NCBI GenBank assembly: GCA_044426355.1
Contig: JAWXUO010000077.1
Coordinates: 1-5,116 of the forward strand
Length of the DNA: 5,116 nucleotides
DNA from: CAYJLC01 sp044426355
GTDB taxonomy: Bacteria; Bacillota; Clostridia; Oscillospirales; Butyricicoccaceae
Direction of reading: 5' to 3'
Shown here: positions 1-5,116 of the stretch, in pieces
Layout: every line of letters begins with the position of its first letter
Numbering within the stretch: the first letter of the stretch is position 1
The notes under the pieces: model-generated
What the model was told of the DNA's origin: nothing
Seen by the model: only the letters and a program-made list of their open reading frames with translations
The model's database searches: none
Position numbers and translations under genes: made by a program

Positions 1-258
1 CTCATAACTATAATAGTTAAATTTTTTAGATAATTTTTTCGTTAATTTGTGCAAAAATTATGCAGTAATACTTTCGTCTTGCAAGTGATTTTTGTGCGAC
101 GTTACGTAAAATTTGCAAAAAAGTTGACGATTTCGGCGTGAGGTGTTTCCTTAATTAACATAATACATACTTTACCTAAAATTAAGTTAAAATCAAGCAA
201 CTAAATTTTAAAAAAATTTAAAAAAGTCATATACGTTCATTTTTTTTACAAAAACATC
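1..258. other. Upstream non-coding stretch, no gene recognised
   Basis: Both strands are broken by frequent stops, and no reading frame with a plausible ribosome binding site is present. The longest open stretch I traced on the plus strand runs about 30 codons, from 46 to a TGA at 139-141, and has no good start signal. The first part (60-150) is a little richer in G+C than the very A/T-rich 160-258, so it could be the worn end of a neighbouring element. I see no clear terminator from an upstream gene and no RNA gene. Confidence 0.6.
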
Positions 259-287
259 TTGACAAGTTATTAATCTACGTGTATAAT
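259..287 (+). promoter_or_regulatory. Consensus sigma-A promoter of the GntR-ABC operon
   Basis: The -35 box TTGACA (259-264) and the -10 box TATAAT (282-287) both match consensus exactly and are separated by 17 nt. Transcription should start near 294-296, leaving a leader of about 30 nt before the GntR start codon. It is the only consensus-grade promoter I found in the window, and none is visible ahead of the second or third gene, so it should drive all three. A perfect promoter fits a system kept off by a repressor rather than one needing an activator. Confidence 0.88.
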
Positions 288-308
288 TGTACTATAACAA
301 CTAGTACA
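288..308. promoter_or_regulatory. Inverted-repeat operator, likely bound by the GntR regulator
   Basis: TGTACTA (288-294) and TAGTACA (302-308) form a perfect 7-bp inverted repeat around a 7-nt spacer. It begins directly after the -10 box and covers the predicted transcription start, where a bound repressor would block RNA polymerase. As I recall it, the YtrA operator of B. subtilis is AGTGTA-N13-TACACT. Here the equivalent is ATTGTA (286-291), N13, TACAGT (305-310), which matches 10 of 12 positions at the same spacing. Autoregulation by the downstream YtrA-like protein is inferred from this. Confidence 0.75.
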
Positions 309-311
309 GTT

Positions 312-318
312 AGGAGGG
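312..318 (+). promoter_or_regulatory. Ribosome binding site that fixes the GntR start
   Basis: AGGAGGG lies 5 nt before the ATG at 324. An upstream in-frame ATG at 279 lies between the -35 and -10 boxes, ahead of the transcription start, so it cannot be used from this promoter. The start at 324 is therefore preferred. Confidence 0.9.
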
Positions 319-323
319 TATAC

Positions 324-701
324 ATGATAACAATTGACTACACAGATAGAGCACCTATTTATGAGCAAATAGTAAACTCTATCGAAAAATTAATCGCACT
401 CGGCGTTATGAAACAAGATGACAAACTACCATCTGTAAGGGCTTTAGGAATAGAACTATCAATAAATCCAAATACAGTCCAAAAAGCATATACAATGCTC
501 GAAAGCAGAGGCAGTATCTACTCGGTAAAAGGTATCGGGAATTTCGTTTCTAAAAATGATTTAAAAACAAAAAAAATCGAGGAAATTTTAAACGATAGTA
601 CAGAAAATCTCAAAAAAGCAATAACATATGGTTTAAAAGAAGAAGAACTAAACATATGGTTTACAAAAACTAAGGAGGCTTTATATGATAATAGCAACTA
701 A
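324..701 (+). CDS. GntR-family transcriptional regulator, YtrA subfamily
   Basis: A cytoplasmic DNA-binding repressor of 125 residues. Residues about 8-76 form the GntR winged helix-turn-helix: PIYEQIVNSI opens the first helix, LPSVRALGIELSINPNTVQ (35-53) is the classic helix-turn-helix core, and GSIYSVKGIGNFVS (63-76) is the wing. Only about 50 residues follow (77-125), predicted as short helices. That is too little for the large ligand-binding domain of FadR, HutC or MocR types but right for the YtrA type, whose tail mainly serves dimerisation. YtrA-type regulators usually control a co-transcribed ABC transporter, as here. The gene overlaps the ATPase gene by 17 bp. The operator at 288-308 points to autorepression. 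The inducing signal is unknown; YtrA relatives respond to cell-wall-active antibiotics. The start is chosen from the Shine-Dalgarno site at 312-318 and because the earlier ATG lies inside the promoter. Confidence 0.93.
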   Translation: MITIDYTDRAPIYEQIVNSIEKLIALGVMKQDDKLPSVRALGIELSINPNTVQKAYTMLESRGSIYSVKGIGNFVSKNDLKTKKIEEILNDSTENLKKAITYGLKEEELNIWFTKTKEALYDNSN

Positions 702-1578
702 TATTTCTAAAAAATTCGACGATGTTTTAGCCGTTGACAATATATCTTTAGAAATTAAAGATAGTCAAGTTTTCGGTTTAATTGGCACAAACGGTGCTGG
801 TAAATCAACTTTTATACGAATGATGGCAGGTGTTTTAAAAAGCGACACAGGCACTATCACAATAGATGGCGAAGACGTTTTTGACAATGTATCAGCACAC
901 GAAAAATTCTTCTATATCTCAGACGAACAGCATTTTTTCACAAATGCAAAACCTGTTGATATGTGCAAATATTATATGACAGTATACCCTCTGTTCGACG
1001 AAGAAAAATTTAATAATTACATGGTAAAATTCGACTTGCCTACAAACAGAAAAATACGTACTTTTTCTAAAGGTATGAAAAAACAACTTTGCGTAATTTT
1101 AGCGATTTCTTCAAATGCAAAATACATCTTTTGCGATGAAACTTTCGACGGACTAGACCCTGTTATGCGTCAAGGCGTTAAATCTATTTTTGCACTAGAG
1201 ATGGAAGAAAGAGGTTTAACTCCAATAATCGCCTCGCATAACCTACGTGAAGTAGAAGACATTTGCGAGCATATCGGTCTTTTATACAAAGGTGGAATGT
1301 TAGTTTCTAGCAATTTAGACAGCCTAAAGCTTGGAATTTACAAATTACAATGCGTTTTTCAAGGTGATACTCCCGATTTTAGTTCTCTTGATGTTTTAAA
1401 TACAAAACAAACAGGCTCGTTGTATACATTAACAATCCGTGGCGAAATCGAAGAAATTCGCACAAAAATCACAGAATTAAACCCAGTATTCTTCGAGGTT
1501 TTACCACTAACTTTAGAAGAAATTTTCATTACAGAAACGGAGGCGAAAGGTTATGACATCAAAAATCTTATCGAGTAA
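685..1578 (+). CDS. ABC transporter ATP-binding protein
   Basis: The 297-residue nucleotide-binding subunit, expected on the inner face of the membrane as a dimer that powers the permease encoded next. Motifs appear in order: Walker A GTNGAGKS (34-41), a Q-loop glutamine at 82 (DEQHFF), the signature FSKGM (127-131) in place of LSGGQ, Walker B YIFCDE (147-152) with catalytic Glu152, D-loop GLD (156-158) and switch His185 (ASHN). All key residues are present, so the enzyme should be active. The degenerate signature FSKGM is common in the YtrB/EcsA/CcmA-like export group. Residues about 210-297 form a C-terminal extension ending with the typical LTLEEIF motif. AAGGAGG (672-678) lies 6 nt before the ATG, inside the end of the regulator gene. 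The 3' end overlaps the permease gene by 26 bp. Export or an envelope role is likely, but the substrate cannot be inferred. Confidence 0.95.
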   Translation: MIIATNISKKFDDVLAVDNISLEIKDSQVFGLIGTNGAGKSTFIRMMAGVLKSDTGTITIDGEDVFDNVSAHEKFFYISDEQHFFTNAKPVDMCKYYMTVYPLFDEEKFNNYMVKFDLPTNRKIRTFSKGMKKQLCVILAISSNAKYIFCDETFDGLDPVMRQGVKSIFALEMEERGLTPIIASHNLREVEDICEHIGLLYKGGMLVSSNLDSLKLGIYKLQCVFQGDTPDFSSLDVLNTKQTGSLYTLTIRGEIEEIRTKITELNPVFFEVLPLTLEEIFITETEAKGYDIKNLIE

Positions 1579-3460
1579 AAAATCTTTTGAAATAAATTTA
1601 ATAAAACAAAGTACGTGGCTTTCTGTTTTATCTTTTTTAACATATTTATTTTGCATTACAATCCCTACATTATTCGCTTTTTTAGAATTTTGCGACGACC
1701 CACGATATGGCTTAGATTTTGCAGATGATTTAGCTGATATACTTACTGTCAATTGGTTTACATCTATTGCAACTGTGGTTTTAGGCATAATTTTTGCTAC
1801 AGCTATGTTTCGTTATCTAAACTCTAAACCAGAAGTAGATTTATATCATAGTTTACCTATAAAACGCAAAAGACTTTTCTTATCAAGATTTTTTGTAGGT
1901 ATCATCTGCTTTGCAATCCCCTATCTTGCAAATGTACTTTTTTGTAGCTTAATTTCACTTATCTATAATGTTGATTTTTCTTTACAATTTATGTATTATA
2001 TGCTAAATTTCCTACTAAATCTTTTAACTTTTATGAGTATTTATGCATTTATGTCACTTTCTACAATAGCTACAGGCAATAATTTCATGGCTCTTTTCAC
2101 TTCGCAATTACTAATTTGGTCGCCTATGGCTTTTTACGGAATTTATTCTACTTTAGCTGACGCTTTTTATGATTTTTGGGTTGTATCAAACGATACTTGG
2201 GAAATAATCAATTATTTAAATCCGATTGTGGTTAATTTTACGGTTTTAAGTAATTCATATGCATATTTTAAAGTATTTGCTTCGGATTATTTTTATTTAA
2301 TTTTACAATTTGCTATAATGTTCGCATTTTCTTTTATAGCATTTATGAAAAGACAGTCAGAAAATTCTTCAAATCCTGTTGCTTTAAATATTTTTAGACC
2401 TATAATTAAATTTGTTTCTGTAATTTGCTTTGGTAGTTTAGGTGGATTTATCGTTTCTTCTATTAGGTCAAACTCAATGTATGTAACATTTTTAATAGGA
2501 GTATTCATCTTTGGATATATTATACATTTCATACTAGAAGCGTTATTTGACCTAGATATTCGCACAGGTTTTAAAAACTTTAAAGATTTTTTAATAATTT
2601 ATGTAATTTTCGCTATATTCACATCTGTTATTCATTTCGACCTAACAGGTTATGACACAAGATTTACTAAAAGCGAAGACATAGCAAGCGTAACTTTTGA
2701 TAATTATACTCTAACAAGTGAGGAAAATATCGAAAGAGTTAATTCATATATCTCCTCAGCTATCGAAAACAGAAATAATAACGAAATAAGCTCTAGCTAT
2801 AGCTATAGCTATGAAAGAATTACAATAAACCTAAAAAATGGTACTTCTTACACTCGTTACTATTACAACTTTAATGTTGATATTCAAAATATATATGATA
2901 TAAAAAATACGAAAGAATATTTTATGCAAGAATTTGACTATACGCTTACAGAAAGTGATTTTGAAAATATTAAAGCATCAACAAAAATAAAATTTATTAC
3001 TGCAAACACTAGTTCTTTTCAACATATAACTTATGATGAATTTTACTCTTTGTATCAATACCTAATGGCTGATTTAGATTTGCTAACCGAAGATTATATT
3101 AAGCAAAACTTCCCAGTTGTAACAATTCAAGTTTACGGAAACACCTTAGATGGCAATTATCATTCATATAACATACCTATTTATGAAATAAACACAAAAG
3201 CTTTAGATATAATACAATTAGAACCAAATTTAAATTTTGACGGTGCATATTTAGAATCATATACAACTAATGTGTCTTATGTTAATCAAAGTATTATCGA
3301 CTTGTGCATTGATAATATGATAACTGTTTACGGATACAACGTATACAATCCAATTAATGATGAACTTGCTCGCACAGAAGCAGTTTTTGTAATATCTGGT
3401 TACTCTTATGAAATTTTAGGATATTTACCACTTGATGTTTATAATTCACTGATAAATTAA
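1553..3460 (+). CDS. ABC-2-like permease with large extracytoplasmic C-terminal domain
   Basis: A 635-residue membrane protein, the probable transmembrane partner of the preceding ATPase. Hydrophobic segments lie at about 24-46, 68-89, 112-138, 145-170, 178-200, 246-265, 287-303, 309-331 and 346-362, giving nine. The cytoplasmic loop DLYHSLPIKRKRLF (96-109) is a hallmark I recognise from clostridial permeases paired with YtrA/YtrB-type proteins, and it may contact the ATPase. Positive charges put the N-terminus inside and residues 363-635 outside. That tail is rich in Tyr, Asn, Ser and Thr and may correspond to the domain named DUF6449; this assignment is from memory. It resembles no enzyme I know. 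Residues 415-420 read SYSYSY, encoded by a hexanucleotide repeat. The start at 1553 has GGAGG at 1539-1543 (9-nt spacing) and lies within the ATPase gene. As the only permease in the operon it presumably forms a homodimer. Substrate unknown. Confidence 0.87.
   Translation: MTSKILSSKKSFEINLIKQSTWLSVLSFLTYLFCITIPTLFAFLEFCDDPRYGLDFADDLADILTVNWFTSIATVVLGIIFATAMFRYLNSKPEVDLYHSLPIKRKRLFLSRFFVGIICFAIPYLANVLFCSLISLIYNVDFSLQFMYYMLNFLLNLLTFMSIYAFMSLSTIATGNNFMALFTSQLLIWSPMAFYGIYSTLADAFYDFWVVSNDTWEIINYLNPIVVNFTVLSNSYAYFKVFASDYFYLILQFAIMFAFSFIAFMKRQSENSSNPVALNIFRPIIKFVSVICFGSLGGFIVSSIRSNSMYVTFLIGVFIFGYIIHFILEALFDLDIRTGFKNFKDFLIIYVIFAIFTSVIHFDLTGYDTRFTKSEDIASVTFDNYTLTSEENIERVNSYISSAIENRNNNEISSSYSYSYERITINLKNGTSYTRYYYNFNVDIQNIYDIKNTKEYFMQEFDYTLTESDFENIKASTKIKFITANTSSFQHITYDEFYSLYQYLMADLDLLTEDYIKQNFPVVTIQVYGNTLDGNYHSYNIPIYEINTKALDIIQLEPNLNFDGAYLESYTTNVSYVNQSIIDLCIDNMITVYGYNVYNPINDELARTEAVFVISGYSYEILGYLPLDVYNSLIN
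2794..2811 (+). repeat. In-frame TAGCTA x3 microsatellite inside the permease gene
   Basis: Three perfect tandem copies of TAGCTA encode alternating Ser-Tyr in the extracytoplasmic domain. Gain or loss of a unit would keep the frame and change the protein by two residues. Confidence 0.8.
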
Positions 3461-3467
3461 AAATTTT

Positions 3468-3499
3468 GCAACCTCTAATGTTTAGGGGTTGCTTTTTTT
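3468..3499 (+). terminator. Intrinsic terminator of the GntR-ABC operon
   Basis: GCAACCTCT (3468-3476) pairs with AGGGGTTGC (3484-3492) as a 9-bp stem with one G-T wobble and a 7-nt loop. Seven T residues follow (3493-3499). It lies 7 nt after the permease stop codon. The T-tract runs straight into the first repeat element. Confidence 0.92.
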
Positions 3500-3515
3500 A
3501 CGCATAAAAAAGCTC

Positions 3516-3537
3516 AAGCACACCTTAGGTGCTTTTT
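3516..3537 (+). terminator. Possible secondary terminator hairpin at the head of repeat copy 1
   Basis: AAGCA (3516-3520) can pair with TGCTT (3530-3534), with CC/GG closing over TTA and a two-base bulge. Alternatively CACC-TTA-GGTG forms a tight 4-bp hairpin. It is followed by T residues to 3537. It could catch read-through from the operon. The A-tract at 3506-3511 gives the minus strand a T-tract as well, so it might act in both directions. Copy 2 has lost much of the stem, and copies 3 and 4 keep a weaker version, so this function is uncertain. Confidence 0.35.
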
Positions 3538-4044
3538 GTCTGAAAAATTATGTTTTTATATTATGTCGCATAAGCGATAGCGTAGGCTAAAACGCAAAGT
3601 CTTAAAACCTCTTTACACCGAACTGTCAAAAACTAAAACAAACCTTTACTTTGTTTTGTTAAAACTTTTCTAAAAGTTTTTTGGTTTTGGTTACTTTGTG
3701 CAACACAAAGTGACGTAAAAAACGTTATTTTTTTAAAACTAGTATGCATTTAGGTGTTAAAATATTATTTTACGATTTGTGCTAGTTAATTTTTTCACTA
3801 AAAGTAGTGTTTTTATTTTGACACTCGCCGTTTGGCAGTTCCCCACTCGACAAGAACTCAAGCGAAAAACTTTTTAGAAAAGTTTTGCAAAATCTTATTT
3901 TAGATTTGTTTTAAGTTAAATAATTCGGCTTGAGTGGGGCTTAATAGGCGTGCTTCGTTCACCACTATCGTTTAATTTTACTATATTTTCACTTGGCTAA
4001 CAGCACAAAACAGCCTAATTTAAAGTAGTTTTTTAGTTTTTTCT

Positions 4045-4065
4045 AAATTTCAAACTCTGCACAGA
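4045..4065 (+). repeat. Left arm of a 21-bp inverted repeat flanking copy 2
   Basis: Its reverse complement recurs at 4672-4692 with 20 of 21 positions matching; the shared core is AAACTCTGCACAGA. The arms enclose about 606 bp that contain most of repeat copy 2. I see no obvious target-site duplication outside the arms. Confidence 0.75.
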
Positions 4066-4293
4066 CTTTTTACGCATAAAAAAGCTCTACGGTGTTTTAG
4101 GTGCTTTTTGTCTGAAAGTTGCACTTGAAATTAGCTTGCATAAGCGTTAGCGTAGTCTAAAACGCAAAATCTTAAAATCTCTTTACACCGAACTGTCAAA
4201 ACATTATATAAACCTTTACTTTGTTTTGTTAAAACTTTTCTAAAAGTTTTTTGGTTTTGGTTACTTTGTGCAACACAAAGTGACGTAAAAACG

Positions 4294-4449
4294 TTACTTA
4301 TTTTACGATTTGTGCTAATTAAATTTTTCACTTAAAGCAATATTTTTTCTTTAAACACTCGCCGTTTGGCTTTACTTATTTTACGATTTATACTAATTAA
4401 ATTTTTCACTTAAAGCAATATTTTTTCTTTTAACACTCGCCGTTTGGCA
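4294..4449 (+). repeat. 78-bp tandem duplication within repeat copy 2
   Basis: Segments 4294-4371 and 4372-4449 are head-to-tail copies that differ at three positions within the block, plus the last base at the junction. Each begins TTACTTATTTTACGATTT and ends CACTCGCCGTTTGGC. Copy 1 of the larger element carries this block once (about 3763-3837), so this is a local duplication. Confidence 0.9.
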
Positions 4450-4671
4450 GTTCTTGTATCGACAAGAACTCAAGCGAAAAACTTTTTATAAAAGTTTTAT
4501 AAAATTTTCTTTTTATATTTATTTTTAAGCTTTTTGGTTCGGTGGTGGCGTAATTTTAAGACTTTTTCTTTCAAAATCCACTATCGTTAGTACTGGTTTA
4601 TATTAAATTTGCATTTTACAGACGAAAAAACCACCTTATGTTCCGTTTATCTTCAATATGCGTTGTTTTAA

Positions 4672-4692
4672 TCTGTGCAGAGTTTAAAATTT
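4672..4692 (-). repeat. Right arm of the 21-bp inverted repeat flanking copy 2
   Basis: The reverse complement of the arm at 4045-4065, with one mismatch. It ends 14 bp before the start of repeat copy 3. No recombinase or transposase gene lies between the arms. Confidence 0.75.
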
Positions 4693-4706
4693 GCAGGTAT
4701 TTTCTT

Positions 4707-4995
4707 ACGCATAAAAAAACTCAAGCACACTTTAGGTGATTTTCGACTGAAAAATTATGTTTTTATATTATGTCGCATAAGCGATAGCGTAGTCTAAAAC
4801 GCAAAATCTTAAAACCTCTTTACACCGAACTGTCAAAAACTAAAACAAACCTTTACTTTGTTTTGTTAAAACTTTTCTAAAAGTTTTTTGCTTGAGTTCT
4901 TGGCAAACCAAGAACTGCCAAACGGCGAGTGTACAAAGTAAAAACATCACTTTAATTAACAAACTTAATTTACACGAGTTATAAAATTACATTTA
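4707..4995 (+). repeat. Intergenic repeat element, copy 3 (short, rearranged)
   Basis: The first 184 bp (4707-4890) match copy 1 with 7 mismatches, up to and including the AAAACTTTT/AAAAGTTTT palindrome (4868-4887). The ACTTTGTG/CACAAAGT hairpin that should follow is missing. Instead the sequence continues with the distal part of the element in reverse orientation: CTTGAG, a perfect hairpin AGTTCTTGG-CAAA-CCAAGAACT (4895-4916), then CCAAACGGCGAGTGT (4918-4932), the reverse complement of 3821-3835. Weaker inverted similarity continues to about 4960. The first 121 bp are identical to copy 4. Confidence 0.85.
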
Positions 4996-5116
4996 ACGCA
5001 TAAAAAAACTCAAGCACACTTTAGGTGATTTTCGACTGAAAAATTATGTTTTTATATTATGTCGCATAAGCGATAGCGTAGTCTAAAACGCAAAATCTTA
5101 AAACCTCTTTACACCG
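4996..5116 (+). repeat. Intergenic repeat element, copy 4 (cut by window end)
   Basis: All 121 visible bases are identical to 4707-4827. The match begins exactly at ACGCAT and runs to the window edge, so the element, and probably the array, continues beyond 5116. Confidence 0.9.

Larger units (their letters stand above)
3500..4071 (+). repeat. Intergenic repeat element, copy 1 (long form)
   Basis: The first of four related elements. In order it shows the start ACGCATAAAAAA; a conserved patch with GCATAAGCGATAGCGTAG (3569-3586); AAAACAAA/TTTGTTTT arms (3635-3657); the palindrome AAAACTTTT-CT-AAAAGTTTT (3661-3680); a strong hairpin with arms ACTTTGTG and CACAAAGT around CAA (3693-3711); a block ending in ACACTCGCCGTTTGGC (3821-3836); a weakened AGTTC/GAACT hairpin (3837-3858); and a second AAAACTTTT/AAAAGTTTT palindrome (3866-3886). 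The rest, to 4071, is unique except for CCACTATCGTT (3962-3972), which recurs in copy 2. No supported gene lies inside. The first 184 bp match copy 3 with 7 mismatches. Confidence 0.85.
4072..4706 (+). repeat. Intergenic repeat element, copy 2 (long form)
   Basis: It has the same module order as copy 1. The first 80 bp are strongly diverged and 2 bp shorter, but 4210-4290 is identical to 3640-3720. The AAAACTTTT/AAAAGTTTT palindrome is at 4231-4250 and the ACTTTGTG/CACAAAGT hairpin at 4263-4281. A 78-bp block is duplicated in tandem (4294-4449). The AGTTCTTG/CAAGAACT hairpin is intact here (4449-4470) and is followed by the second A/T palindrome (4478-4498). The 4500-4706 tail is unlike copy 1 apart from CCACTATCGTT (4578-4588). 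The only longer reading frame, on the minus strand at 4131-4331, is judged non-coding. Confidence 0.85.

Noticed and set aside
90..112. Possible remnant of the repeat element upstream of the operon
   Set aside because: TTTGTGC followed by ACGTAAAA resembles part of the hairpin region of the repeats, but the match is short, gapped and in AT-rich sequence, so chance is as likely.
279..323. N-terminal extension of the GntR gene from the ATG at 279
   Set aside because: The ATG lies between the -35 and -10 boxes, and the extra 15 residues would be read through the operator. The ATG at 324 has the Shine-Dalgarno site and gives the family's usual start.
1513..1788. Minus-strand frame of 91 codons
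   Set aside because: It lies opposite the end of the ATPase gene and the start of the permease gene, both well supported, and has no domain or start signal.
2293..2565. Minus-strand frame of 90 codons
   Set aside because: It lies wholly opposite permease transmembrane segments and is an antisense shadow.
3818..3847. TTGACA at 3818-3823 as a plus-strand promoter
   Set aside because: Nothing like a -10 box occurs 16-18 nt downstream, where the sequence is CCCCAC, and no gene follows.
4131..4331. Minus-strand reading frame of 66 codons within repeat copy 2
   Set aside because: It starts at GTG without a convincing ribosome binding site. The same frame is broken by a stop in copies 1 and 3, and most differences between copies would change amino acids, so coding is not being preserved.
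4542..4620. Short minus-strand open stretch of about 24 codons in the tail of copy 2
   Set aside because: It has no start codon or ribosome binding site and is not shared with other copies.
3500..5116. CRISPR array
   Set aside because: The repeats are 121 bp or longer, unevenly spaced and internally rearranged. There are no short regular repeats with unique spacers and no cas gene.

Overview
The window is AT-rich (about 30% G+C by eye) and carries strong Shine-Dalgarno sites, a consensus sigma-A promoter and TAA stops. It looks like a low-GC Gram-positive chromosome, most likely a clostridial member of the Bacillota. That placement is an inference from style and gene content. It splits cleanly into a three-gene operon (about 259-3499) and a gene-free repeat array (3500 to the window end at 5116).

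The operon is a regulator-transporter cassette. A consensus promoter (TTGACA, 17 nt, TATAAT) drives a short YtrA-type GntR repressor, an ABC ATPase and a 635-residue membrane protein. The membrane protein has about nine transmembrane segments and a 273-residue C-terminal domain predicted to lie outside the cell. Each gene overlaps the next (17 bp, then 26 bp) and each has its own ribosome binding site, so translation is probably coupled. An inverted repeat, TGTACTA-N7-TAGTACA, sits on the predicted transcription start and resembles the YtrA operator of Bacillus subtilis. The likely logic is that the GntR protein represses its own operon until a signal, plausibly envelope stress or a cell-wall-active compound, releases it. 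The transporter's substrate cannot be read from the sequence. The operon ends at a clear intrinsic terminator.

The repeat array begins directly at the terminator T-tract. It holds four copies of an element that starts with TACGCATAAAAAA: two long copies (572 and 635 bp), one short rearranged copy (289 bp) and one cut by the window edge. The element is a chain of small hairpins rather than a gene. Copies 3 and 4 share 121 identical bp, and copies 1 and 2 share an 81-bp identical block between diverged flanks. Copy 2 contains a 78-bp tandem duplication and is flanked by 21-bp inverted repeats. Copy 3 carries the distal part of the element in inverted orientation, joined at an AAAACTTTT/AAAAGTTTT palindrome. 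No transposase, RNA gene or CRISPR array is visible. The array is the part of the window most worth a second look. The 1-258 stretch upstream of the operon holds no gene I can support.
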